Shown: positions 7,852 through 16,570 of the stretch, in pieces
Numbering within the stretch: position 1 is the first letter of the stretch
Layout: every line of letters begins with the position of its first letter
Assembly (NCBI GenBank): GCA_946183785.1
Contig: CAMHCS010000006.1
Coordinates: forward strand, 31,381 to 95,380
Direction: 5' to 3'
Origin: an uncultured Selenomonadales bacterium
GTDB lineage: Bacteria > Bacillota > Negativicutes > Selenomonadales > Selenomonadaceae
Length of the DNA: 64,000 nucleotides
Position numbers and translations under genes: made by a program
Notes under the pieces: model-generated
Told to the model about the DNA's origin: nothing
Databases searched by the model: none
The model's input: the letters and a program-made list of their open reading frames with translations, nothing else

Positions 7852-9278
7852 GGCTCCTCCTCAAGATGCATGGAAGCCGCTTTCAGCGCGCGGGACGAAG
7901 ACTTTCCCATCTCCACTCCCTCGACATAGTCCGGAACGCGGATATCAATCGGAGTGCCCATGGCCTTGTCCAAAGCGGCTTTGGCTATATAATAATTATA
8001 CAAAGCGGTTACATAATTCGTCTCGGCCTGGACCACGTTGTCCTGGGCGTCAGTTACCACCAAAATAGTATCTATTCCCTCGATGTAACGAAGCTGTCCC
8101 AGCATGTATGCCTCTTTGGCCGTTTCCACCGAATCGGCCGCAGTGGCGATATTGCGCTCTTCCGTACGCAAAGAGGTATATGCTTTGCTGACTTCCAGTT
8201 CTATCTTTTCAGTGGTCTGAGCCGCCTGCGACACGGCTTTATCTAATGCAGACCTGGCTGCTTTCACATTGGCTTGGGTGACGCCGTTGTCAAAAGGGCT
8301 CCAAACGACATTTAACCCGCCTTCCCAATTATCCAGGGTATGATCATCCCTGAAGGGGGACTCTCCGCTCAAATTTTTGCCGACGACGATGCCAATACTG
8401 GGACGGTATCCTGACTTGGCTGACCCTACATCTGATTCTGCCTGCTTTACGGCATATCGAGCCGCCGCTCCATCCGGACGGTTGAGCATTGCATACGATA
8501 AAGCTTCCTCCATGGATATTTCATAGTGCCGGTACTGAAATGAATCGTCCACTTCCAATTCCTCTGTTACAGGGAGGCCTATCAGATTATTGAGCTCGGC
8601 ACGGGCGTTGTCACGATCGCCCAGCGCTGAAATAAGCGTTTGCTGCTTGTCAGCCAGCTGTACTTTGGTTGACAACACGTCTGACTTGGCGATGACTCCC
8701 TCCTCATAGCCAGTTGTCACCGCCTGCAAATGCTCCGTTACTGAATTAACTGCTTCCTGCGCCACAGTCACCAAAGCATTGCGTTGCAGGAGATGATAGT
8801 ACGCCTCGGCTACCTGATATTTCACAGTCTGTTTCGCATGTTCCAGCATCAGGTCGGCAGCGTGCAGTCCATAGAGAGCCGAATCGATCTTGCCTTCCTG
8901 ATCTCCGCCTGTATAAAGAGGGATCTCCATCCGGACGTCGTTTTCAAATTCTGATTTAAAAGCAGGAATGGAGGAATCCAAGTCGTGAGCCCGCCGCAAC
9001 TCCTCATAATATTTTCCGCCAATGCGGTTGGCCGTTCCCTCCCAAGTAACTTTCGGCCCCATGAATCGACGCGCCGCCATGTATTCATTAGCGGCTTTTT
9101 CCCTGTCGCTCCTTGCCTGCTCAATATCCCGATTGTTTTCCAGCGCCATTTCGATGCTTTCTTGCAAAGTCAACGGTCTTGCATAGGACGAATTCATTGA
9201 CCCCCATGACAGCAGGAAGAAAGCCAACGTCCCGGCAGTTGCCCGCCCGAACCGGGAAAACACAAGATTTTTGCTCAC
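7848..9278 (-). CDS. TolC-family outer-membrane channel protein
   Basis: About 476 aa. The GTG start (complement of 9276-9278) has GGGAGGC at good spacing; an upstream in-frame start lacks one. A signal peptide ends near SSYA/RP, followed by LTLQESIEMALENN, the classic opening of TolC/OEP repeats. Two long alpha-helical repeat halves with Ala/Glu-rich coiled coil follow. It would form the outer-membrane duct for the exporter encoded just upstream in the same operon, and shows that this organism has an outer membrane. Its stop overlaps the UPF0489 start. Confidence 0.9.
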   Translation of the reverse strand: MSKNLVFSRFGRATAGTLAFFLLSWGSMNSSYARPLTLQESIEMALENNRDIEQARSDREKAANEYMAARRFMGPKVTWEGTANRIGGKYYEELRRAHDLDSSIPAFKSEFENDVRMEIPLYTGGDQEGKIDSALYGLHAADLMLEHAKQTVKYQVAEAYYHLLQRNALVTVAQEAVNSVTEHLQAVTTGYEEGVIAKSDVLSTKVQLADKQQTLISALGDRDNARAELNNLIGLPVTEELEVDDSFQYRHYEISMEEALSYAMLNRPDGAAARYAVKQAESDVGSAKSGYRPSIGIVVGKNLSGESPFRDDHTLDNWEGGLNVVWSPFDNGVTQANVKAARSALDKAVSQAAQTTEKIELEVSKAYTSLRTEERNIATAADSVETAKEAYMLGQLRYIEGIDTILVVTDAQDNVVQAETNYVTALYNYYIAKAALDKAMGTPIDIRVPDYVEGVEMGKSSSRALKAASMHLEEEP

Positions 9279-9291
9279 AGTCTTGCCTCCC

Positions 9292-12018
9292 TCATGATAC
9301 CTGCCGCTTGACCATATCAGCAAACAGGCCCCCGCGCTTCACCAGCTCTTCATAATTTCCGCTTTCTATCAGTCGCCCTTTATCCAGTACCAGTATGCGG
9401 TCACAGTCTTTGATGGTGGATAAGCGGTGCGCCACCACGATACGGGTGACGTGCATCTTCGTCAAGCTTCGGGTGACAATGGCCTGGGTACGATTATCGA
9501 GAGCACTGGTGGCCTCATCGAAAATCAGGATAGACGGTTTCGCCGCCAAAGCACGGGCAATTAGAATGCGCTGCCTCTGTCCCCCGCTGATATTTGAACT
9601 GCCCTCGCTGATAACCGTCTGCATTCCCATGGGCATTTTACGTATGTCCTCAGCAATGCCGACCGCCTCTGCGGCATCCCACGCATCCTCCATCGACAGA
9701 GCCGTGGTCCCTACAATATTTGTAAAGATGTCTCCGGTCATCAACTGTCCGTTTTGCAGGACCACTCCCATCTGGGCGCGAACCGAAGAAAGCGACAACT
9801 CCATTAAATCCTGTCCATCATAATAGACAGCCCCCTGCTGTGGTTCCTCAAATCCAAGCAACAGGCGCACCAAGGTGGATTTGCCGCAGCCGCTTCGCCC
9901 CACAATGGCCACGTTCTCCCCCGCTTCGATACGAAAGCTCACGTCATGAATCACATCGGGCGTATTTTCATTGTAAGCAAAAGTGATATGACTGACTTCG
10001 ACGGCGCCGGTCAGTACGTCTGCGTCGACCCTGTCCTCGTTGATTTCCGGCATGGTCTCCAGCATGGGACGAAGGTTTTCGATATGCGGCTTGATGGTGA
10101 AAAGCTGCCCCATCAGCGGCACAAAAGAATTGATTGTCATATTCAAACTGATAAAGGCTGATTCAAAGGCTAAGAACTGGGCATAGGCAATACCGATCTC
10201 ATTCTTGTTTACGACATAAAACACGATATAGTAAAGAGCCAAGGAAAGCAGGAGCGGCTGCACGGAGCTTATGATACCGCTGTAATTCTGCCGCCACCTC
10301 ATTTTCAGATTCCATTGCCATTCCTTGCCGAAGGATTTGCTCCACAGAAGATACGCTTCTTCCTCCGCTCCCTGGATGCGGAATTTGGCCAGACCATTGA
10401 AAATCTGCTGCACGATGCTGGCCGTGTTGTTCTCCGCCTCGATCTTATTGGCCTGCAAAACCGCTGTCCCGCGGTAAATCAAAAACATAACAAAAAGGTA
10501 AACGCCCCATACCGCCAGCGCAGCCACAGTCAGCTTCAAATTGTAATATGCCATGAGCAGGAGACTCCAGAAAGAGCAAATCACATTAAATGCCGTTGCG
10601 ACAAATTCCTCATTTATCACGGTCTTAATTGCCTGCAGACTGCTCATTCTCTGCGCCATCTCGCCCGTCGGGAAACGGCGGAAGAACTTTGCGGGAAAAG
10701 TAAGCACCCGCCCCCACAACGCGGCTTCAGTCGCCATATCCATATGGGTCGTGATTCTGAGAATCGCTATGGAACGAACCATGGCCAGCGCCGCCATGGT
10801 GAAGGCGGCTACCATGGAAACCTGCGTGACAGTAGCCAATCCTTGCCGGTCGAGAATCGGAATGATATCCTGAAAAATAGTTTCCGTGATAACAGGCGTG
10901 ATCAATGGGATTATCCCTGCCACGATGCTGGCAAAGAGAACCGCGTGCCAATCCACATTCCAGCAATGGTCGACCATAAACTTGAACAAATCCCGAACCT
11001 TCATCTGTTTTGTCGGAAAGCCCGCATAACAGGCAAAGGCCCGCTTATCTATCCTGGCCGCTACGGATTCCGTAACCTCGCAGCCGTTCGGCTCCTGCGC
11101 GCTCACCATCCGGTACTTCCCAATCTCATCAGGAACCAGCGCTACGAGATCCTTCTTTTCCCCGTAATAGCCGATCATGACCCCGCTGTCCTTCTGATGC
11201 CAATTGTCCACGAGGTCAATGAGACGTATCTGCATATTGCCTTTCTGGATCAAACGCCGGATAAGCCCTACCTGATCAAGCTTCTTCACGACGTCCGGCG
11301 ACAGGCTGATATTGCCCGTCGGCATCCCCAACGCTTTGGCGACCTTGTTGACAATAAAAGCCACCCGATCCGTTTTAGACAGATTCTCGACAGGTTCCCG
11401 ATAAGCAAGCTCACGGCCGGTCAGGCTTTCCATGGCGGTTCCTAAAACCGCCTTTTTATTGTTTTCTCGCGCATTAAGCCTTTTTTCCAGTCTCTTATCC
11501 TCAGACCGAAAACGGCTGCCCAGCAGCATGGAAAAAATAGCTTCATTTTCCTCGAATTCTTCCAGAATTCCAGCTTCATCCGATTCCTTGTCCTGGAAAA
11601 GCGAGCCGTCCTGCCAACGCCTTAATTCCTCATCGCCGCCCTTATCCGCGATGAGGCGCAGCCATGGCAGTTCCATAAGCCGCCCGAACCATTGCCGCAT
11701 AAGTCCTGACTGAGTCCCGACGTCCATCCCCTGGAAAGGAATCAGGTCTATCGTTGCGTCCTCCGTGGCAAAAAGCGTTATATAGATTCGGCCAAACTCG
11801 TCATGGGACGGATACGCCGTCTCGTTTTTTCCCAACTTCATCAAAAAAATCTGTCGGAAGGAAATATCCCGCTGGCTAACCGCATAGACCTCCACGCTGC
11901 CGCTGGTCAACAGGGCAAAAACGGTATCGTCGGTCAGGTGATAGCGCTCCCCGGCTTTAAGCTTCAAAGCCTGTTCCCTCCCTTCCTCATTCAATAGGCT
12001 CAACAGACTCTGTCTCAT
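9292..12018 (-). CDS. NHLP-type bacteriocin export ABC transporter, permease/ATPase subunit (no peptidase)
   Basis: About 908 aa. A long cytosolic N-terminal region (~340 residues) without a C39 domain precedes a six-helix ABC permease and a C-terminal ATPase with GRSGCGKST, ISGGQRQR and ILIFDEATSALD. This is the second ABC component typical of NHLP/Nif11 leader peptide export systems. The ATG chosen (complement of 12016-12018) overlaps the preceding transporter gene by 32 bases; a TTG at the complement of 11965-11967 has a better ribosome binding site (GGGAGGG) and may be the true start. It likely works as a heterodimer or in series with the C39 transporter at 11987-14218. Confidence 0.88.
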   Translation of the reverse strand: MRQSLLSLLNEEGREQALKLKAGERYHLTDDTVFALLTSGSVEVYAVSQRDISFRQIFLMKLGKNETAYPSHDEFGRIYITLFATEDATIDLIPFQGMDVGTQSGLMRQWFGRLMELPWLRLIADKGGDEELRRWQDGSLFQDKESDEAGILEEFEENEAIFSMLLGSRFRSEDKRLEKRLNARENNKKAVLGTAMESLTGRELAYREPVENLSKTDRVAFIVNKVAKALGMPTGNISLSPDVVKKLDQVGLIRRLIQKGNMQIRLIDLVDNWHQKDSGVMIGYYGEKKDLVALVPDEIGKYRMVSAQEPNGCEVTESVAARIDKRAFACYAGFPTKQMKVRDLFKFMVDHCWNVDWHAVLFASIVAGIIPLITPVITETIFQDIIPILDRQGLATVTQVSMVAAFTMAALAMVRSIAILRITTHMDMATEAALWGRVLTFPAKFFRRFPTGEMAQRMSSLQAIKTVINEEFVATAFNVICSFWSLLLMAYYNLKLTVAALAVWGVYLFVMFLIYRGTAVLQANKIEAENNTASIVQQIFNGLAKFRIQGAEEEAYLLWSKSFGKEWQWNLKMRWRQNYSGIISSVQPLLLSLALYYIVFYVVNKNEIGIAYAQFLAFESAFISLNMTINSFVPLMGQLFTIKPHIENLRPMLETMPEINEDRVDADVLTGAVEVSHITFAYNENTPDVIHDVSFRIEAGENVAIVGRSGCGKSTLVRLLLGFEEPQQGAVYYDGQDLMELSLSSVRAQMGVVLQNGQLMTGDIFTNIVGTTALSMEDAWDAAEAVGIAEDIRKMPMGMQTVISEGSSNISGGQRQRILIARALAAKPSILIFDEATSALDNRTQAIVTRSLTKMHVTRIVVAHRLSTIKDCDRILVLDKGRLIESGNYEELVKRGGLFADMVKRQVS

Positions 12019-14218
12019 CTTGGTCGGACTTGTCTGCCAGGAGACGGCTGTACGGGCCGTCATGCTGTATCATGTCCCGATGGGTGCCTCGTTCCACCAC
12101 CCGGCCCTGATTCAGCACGATGATTTCATCGGCGTCCCGTATCGTGGACAGTCGATGGGCGACAATAAAACAGGAGCAGCCCCTTCGCCGTATGTTTTCC
12201 AGTATCACCTGCTCGGTCACAGGATCAAGGGCGCTGGTGGCTTCGTCCAAAACCAGAAGCGACGGATTCACGGCCAGTGCGCGAGCAATTTCCAAACGCT
12301 GCCGCTGGCCGCCGGAAAAATTCAGTCCGCCCTCGGACACTTTGGCCTCGTACCCGCCGTCCAACCGCAGAATGTCCTCATGGATGCATGCATCCATGGC
12401 CGCCTGTATAATATCGCTGCGACGCAGGGAGTTATCAAACAAAGATATATTTTCCCGTACGGTGCCTGTAAGCTGAAATATATCCTGATCGACGGCAGAC
12501 AAAGATCCCACGATCACGCGGCGCGGAATCTCCCGCCGATTCACACCGTCAAACAATACCTCCCCGGACCACTCTTCATATAAGCCGGTGAGAATCTTGG
12601 CCAACGTCGACTTGCCGCTGCCGCTGTATCCCACAATGGCTACCCAGTGTCCCGGTTCCAGGTGCACGTTGAAATTTTCCAGAAGAGGCGGTTCCATCGG
12701 GCTATACCCGAAGGTAACATTTTTGAATTCCACTTCGCCGGAAAGCCGCGAAGAGGGAAACTTCATTTCGCGGTCCGCCGGGGGATAGTTCAAACTGTCG
12801 ATCTCATAGCGGCGTACATCGTCCAGACGCTGCATCTGCGTCTCCGTGGACTGCAATACCGAGCCCAGAAGAATCATCTTGTTGACAGGTTCCTGGAAAC
12901 TATCCATGAGCTTTTGGAACGCCATAAAGATACCGGCCGTCATGACGCCTTCCATGATGGAAAAGCCTCCCAATGTCATGATGATAGCCGCGTTGAGTCC
13001 GTTCACCAGCGTGGGAAGAACCGAAGCCGTCAGGGACCAGATCTGCACCTCTTGGACTCCCAGCAACACCTTGGCATGATATCCCGCCCACTTGGAAAAG
13101 AAATCACTCTCATTGCCGTTGGCCTTGATGCTCTCTATCATCATCAGACCGTTCACCACGGTGCCGAACTCCTTGCCCTGGTCCTGCTGGATGCGCGTGT
13201 TCATATCCGTGAGCTTGCGCCGCAGCAGAAGGAAAACCGCGAAATCCACCAGACTAAGCCCCACGCCGATGACAGTCAAGGACACGCTGTATTGCAGCAG
13301 CAACAAAAGGTAAAAAACGGCCACCAAAAAATCCAATGCCACCGTGGCCGCAGAGTTCGCCAACACGTTGGCCACCGATTCATTGAACGCTATGCGTCCC
13401 GCGATTTCCGCCGAATACCGCTGCTGGAAAAAAGTGATTGGCAGCCTGAGCACATGCCAAAAGAAGCTGGACGAATCCGCCAGCGTCAATTTTTCCTGCC
13501 ATCGGGTAAGAACCATCGCGCGCAAATAAATCATAGCCAGACTGAGACACAGGGATATTCCCATAGCTATGCACAGGTTGGACATCCAATCCGGCCGCTT
13601 GCCCGTCAGAATATCATCGATAAAAATCTGATTGAACACAGGGGAAGCCAGACCGGGAAAAATCAGCCCCAGTCCGATGAGCATCGCGAAAATCATAGCC
13701 CACTTATCTTCCATCAATTTAGCGGACACGGCTCTGACTATGCTGTAGCGCTGCCCTGCCCGCTCAAAATCGGCCGCAGGCCTTACCCAAAGGGCTACCC
13801 CCGTGTAGGAAGTACGAAACTCCTCCCACGGCACCTCCCTGCGCCCCATGGCCGGATCATTCAGATAAGCGACGCCGTCTATGATTCCTTCCAGCACTAC
13901 AAAATGGTTGAATTCCCAATGGAGAATCAAGGGGAAATCTTCCTGTTGTTTAGTCAAGAGCTTGTCGGCAGGCCATCGATAGCCTTTCGCCGTGCAATTG
14001 CGGTTTTCGGCTGCCTGCAAAATGCAGTACGCATTTGAACCGTCACGGTTTACCCCGCATTCCTGCCGCATTTTTTCCAAAGGAATCCACAGACCATAGT
14101 GGGCTAATACCATAGCCAATGACGCCGCTCCGCATTCGGTTGCTTCCATCTGCAGTATGGTAGGTACCTTCACCCGGGGTCCCTGAGAGCGCCAGAGCCG
14201 TAGAATTCTATCCAGCAT
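11987..14218 (-). CDS. NHLP-type ABC transporter with C39 leader peptidase domain
   Basis: 743 aa. An N-terminal C39 cysteine peptidase (residues ~17-145) has Cys29 in ATECGAASLAM, His105 in HWEFNHFVVLEG and Asp121 in LNDPAMG, all three catalytic residues. A six-helix exporter domain and an ATPase (GYSGSGKST, FSGGQRQR, LLVLDEATSALD) follow. C39 transporters cut leaders after a double glycine while exporting the core, and each precursor here carries VAGG or VSGG at residues 73-76. Lies 4 bases after the HlyD gene and overlaps the next ABC gene. Confidence 0.93.
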   Translation of the reverse strand: MLDRILRLWRSQGPRVKVPTILQMEATECGAASLAMVLAHYGLWIPLEKMRQECGVNRDGSNAYCILQAAENRNCTAKGYRWPADKLLTKQQEDFPLILHWEFNHFVVLEGIIDGVAYLNDPAMGRREVPWEEFRTSYTGVALWVRPAADFERAGQRYSIVRAVSAKLMEDKWAMIFAMLIGLGLIFPGLASPVFNQIFIDDILTGKRPDWMSNLCIAMGISLCLSLAMIYLRAMVLTRWQEKLTLADSSSFFWHVLRLPITFFQQRYSAEIAGRIAFNESVANVLANSAATVALDFLVAVFYLLLLLQYSVSLTVIGVGLSLVDFAVFLLLRRKLTDMNTRIQQDQGKEFGTVVNGLMMIESIKANGNESDFFSKWAGYHAKVLLGVQEVQIWSLTASVLPTLVNGLNAAIIMTLGGFSIMEGVMTAGIFMAFQKLMDSFQEPVNKMILLGSVLQSTETQMQRLDDVRRYEIDSLNYPPADREMKFPSSRLSGEVEFKNVTFGYSPMEPPLLENFNVHLEPGHWVAIVGYSGSGKSTLAKILTGLYEEWSGEVLFDGVNRREIPRRVIVGSLSAVDQDIFQLTGTVRENISLFDNSLRRSDIIQAAMDACIHEDILRLDGGYEAKVSEGGLNFSGGQRQRLEIARALAVNPSLLVLDEATSALDPVTEQVILENIRRRGCSCFIVAHRLSTIRDADEIIVLNQGRVVERGTHRDMIQHDGPYSRLLADKSDQDETESVEPIE

Positions 14219-14222
14219 CCGA

Positions 14223-15185
14223 TCACCTGCTTCTCAGCCACTGACTGGCTTTATAAAACACGTGCTCAATAGGGGGACGTCGTTCAATGACAATGGAGCC
14301 GGTGACAAAACTGCCTGCCGTAATGGGCTTATGTTCTCCCACCACGCTGGTCCAGAGATATCCCGACTCCGAATTCTCGTCCTTCACCAACTCAAACTTG
14401 ACTTCCATCAACGCGCTGTTCTGGGTCTGCTGAATCCATTGCGCCAGTTGGGCGTTTCCCAAACCCTGCTCCACCACTTGAGCCGGTACGGGATATTGGG
14501 ATACGGAACGTACAATGCCAACTAAGCTCCCGGACTGCGACACATCCACGCCATTAGGCGCCAGCTGGATATCCATGCCCGGTTCCACCCGCTTCCCCTT
14601 ATCCACAGGTATATACAGCAAGCCGGTCAATTCCTCCCGGTCCTGCGTCAGACGGATAGTACAGATAGGGCGCCCCGCTTCGATAACGCTTCCCTTTTCT
14701 ACCATAACTTCATCTACGATGCCGTCATAGTCGCTGTAAAGATTCTCCGCAACGTTTTGCTGTTCTTTCTTTGCCCCATATTGGTAAACACGCTCCATGG
14801 CGTTGCGGTCATCCGTCGCCAACCCCATCCCGTACTTTGCCATACGAGTATCGGCTAACTGGTCGGCCTGCTCCAATTGGGCGATTAAATCCCCGCGCTT
14901 CACCTTGCTGCCATTTTTTACAAAAATCTTCTTCAGCTTACCGGGAGAAATATGGGAAATATTTACGATTCCGGCAGAGTCTAAAATCAATCCCATACCG
15001 TCGGCCTTTACGGTGAACGCCCCGAAAATCGACCAAATCAGCACCGAAACGAGCAGAACCCCTATGGCCGCAAGGCTCATCCATCCCACGGGCGTGGTTA
15101 CCGGCAGCATCATATCCAGCCGTTCCGGGGAACGCAATTTGTCCAAGGCTTCTTCGCTGAAAATTTCCGAATTATCTGCAGGCAT
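14223..15185 (-). CDS. NHLP bacteriocin system HlyD-like secretion protein
   Basis: 320 aa. The N-terminus (EEALDKLRSPERLDMMLPVTTPVGWMSL) matches the characteristic opening of NHLP-system membrane-fusion proteins. One membrane helix (~residues 37-55) and a short periplasmic region with a lipoyl-like half follow. It should bridge the inner-membrane ABC exporter to the TolC channel. Its ATG overlaps the stop of the preceding adaptor gene (TGATG), so the two are translationally coupled. Confidence 0.88.
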   Translation of the reverse strand: MPADNSEIFSEEALDKLRSPERLDMMLPVTTPVGWMSLAAIGVLLVSVLIWSIFGAFTVKADGMGLILDSAGIVNISHISPGKLKKIFVKNGSKVKRGDLIAQLEQADQLADTRMAKYGMGLATDDRNAMERVYQYGAKKEQQNVAENLYSDYDGIVDEVMVEKGSVIEAGRPICTIRLTQDREELTGLLYIPVDKGKRVEPGMDIQLAPNGVDVSQSGSLVGIVRSVSQYPVPAQVVEQGLGNAQLAQWIQQTQNSALMEVKFELVKDENSESGYLWTSVVGEHKPITAGSFVTGSIVIERRPPIEHVFYKASQWLRSR

Positions 15186-16393
15186 CAGTTTTCCCTTCCT
15201 TCCTCCAGTTTTACCTCGGCCTTCATTCCATTCTCCAACCCCTCGACGTCGGATATGATCACGATCTCCCCCTCCGCGATACCGGAAAGGATTTCCACAT
15301 ATTCCCCGTCATCGATCCCTGCGGCTACAGTACGACGCTCAAGCGCGCCATCCGTTCCCAGAACGAATGCTTCCGTACGGGAAAGATCCAACGCCGAGAG
15401 CGGTACTGTCAATCCCCTGTGGGAAATATTGGATCGTACCACCAGATTGTTGTAATTTTGAGGCTCCAGTAATCCCGCGCGGTTGTCCACCTCAAAAAAC
15501 ACCGTCCGCATAGCGGCCGTCTCCTGGAGATCGGGTGAGATACTCAAGATACGCGCCGTAAGGCTCTGCCTCGCTCCGGCGTTGCCGGCAACGTATTTCG
15601 TGTCGTAAACCTTGGCAAAATCGCTTCGGCTGAAGTCCAGACTGGCATTCTGCCCCACCGCTACTCCCTTTGCCAATACGTCTTCCAATGGCAGGGAAAA
15701 ATAAAGCCGACGAAAGTTTCCTACCAATGCCAAAGGCGTTCCCGCATTGACATAAGAACCCAGCTGTTTGTAAATGAGCAGAACATCCCCCTCGATGGGA
15801 GCCTGTACCTGTGTATGATCGCTGTCGATAAGCAGTTGTTCCAACTGCGCCGTCAGAATATCCCTTTGGGCAATCGCCTGTTCCTGTAGGACCTGTGCTT
15901 CCTTATAACCGGCCGCCACTTCCTCAAACTTCTGCGGGGTAACTGCGTCCCTGGCCCGAAGCCTCTCATAGCGGCCGTAATCATTTTCCGCTTTAGCCAA
16001 TCCTGCTTCAGCTTTTGCGATATCGCTCTCGGCCTTCAGGATTTCAATCTCCGCCTGTCGAATTTTGCCGGGCAGCTGCTCATTGACCAGCCGAAACAAG
16101 ATCTGCCCCTGCTTCACATGATCGCTTTTGTGGACTTCAACCGCACTTATGCGCCCGTCCACAAGGGCAATGGCGTCGGTCATTTCATTTGAATAAAGAT
16201 GGACTGTGTCCAGGGCCAGCCGCATTTTAATATCCTGCACCTTCGCCCTGGCGCCGTGCAGCGTCAGTTTCTTGTCTGCCGTACGGCTCTTGATATTGCT
16301 CTCTCCGGCCTGATTCAAATAAGCGCCGTAGGAAATGACGACAACCACGATGCCCAAAACGACGCCCAAAGCAATAAGAAATATTTTTTTCAC
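15185..16393 (-). CDS. RND/MacA-type periplasmic adaptor (HlyD family)
   Basis: About 402 aa from a GTG start (complement of 16391-16393; GAGGAG lies 12-13 bases upstream, slightly far). An ATG 7 codons earlier lacks a ribosome binding site. A single N-terminal membrane helix is followed by a lipoyl-like half motif, a coiled-coil hairpin rich in Glu/Ala/Lys (~residues 95-180), a second lipoyl half and beta-barrel domains, as in MacA/AcrA adaptors. Having two different adaptors in one exporter operon is notable; this one may be the docking partner for TolC. A 177-base non-coding gap separates it from the radical SAM gene. Confidence 0.85.
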   Translation of the reverse strand: MKKIFLIALGVVLGIVVVVISYGAYLNQAGESNIKSRTADKKLTLHGARAKVQDIKMRLALDTVHLYSNEMTDAIALVDGRISAVEVHKSDHVKQGQILFRLVNEQLPGKIRQAEIEILKAESDIAKAEAGLAKAENDYGRYERLRARDAVTPQKFEEVAAGYKEAQVLQEQAIAQRDILTAQLEQLLIDSDHTQVQAPIEGDVLLIYKQLGSYVNAGTPLALVGNFRRLYFSLPLEDVLAKGVAVGQNASLDFSRSDFAKVYDTKYVAGNAGARQSLTARILSISPDLQETAAMRTVFFEVDNRAGLLEPQNYNNLVVRSNISHRGLTVPLSALDLSRTEAFVLGTDGALERRTVAAGIDDGEYVEILSGIAEGEIVIISDVEGLENGMKAEVKLEEGREN

Positions 16394-16570
16394 CGGTCCA
16401 TCACCACTCCTCATAAAAACAGGAAATATTCTCCTCCTGGCCGCAATTCTTTCGGAGATTTGGCTTTCTGCCCGCGTCGGATACTATTTGCCGCCGCATC
16501 GCTGTATAAGCCGTCCGGCGTCCTTCACGGTTAAAAGAATACCCCGCGCCTCCCGGCGGTGAAAAATTTC

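Noticed and set aside
12647..14038. 463-codon open frame opposite the C39 ABC transporter
   Set aside because: Antisense to an intact transporter, composition typical of a shadow frame rich in Arg/His/Gln.
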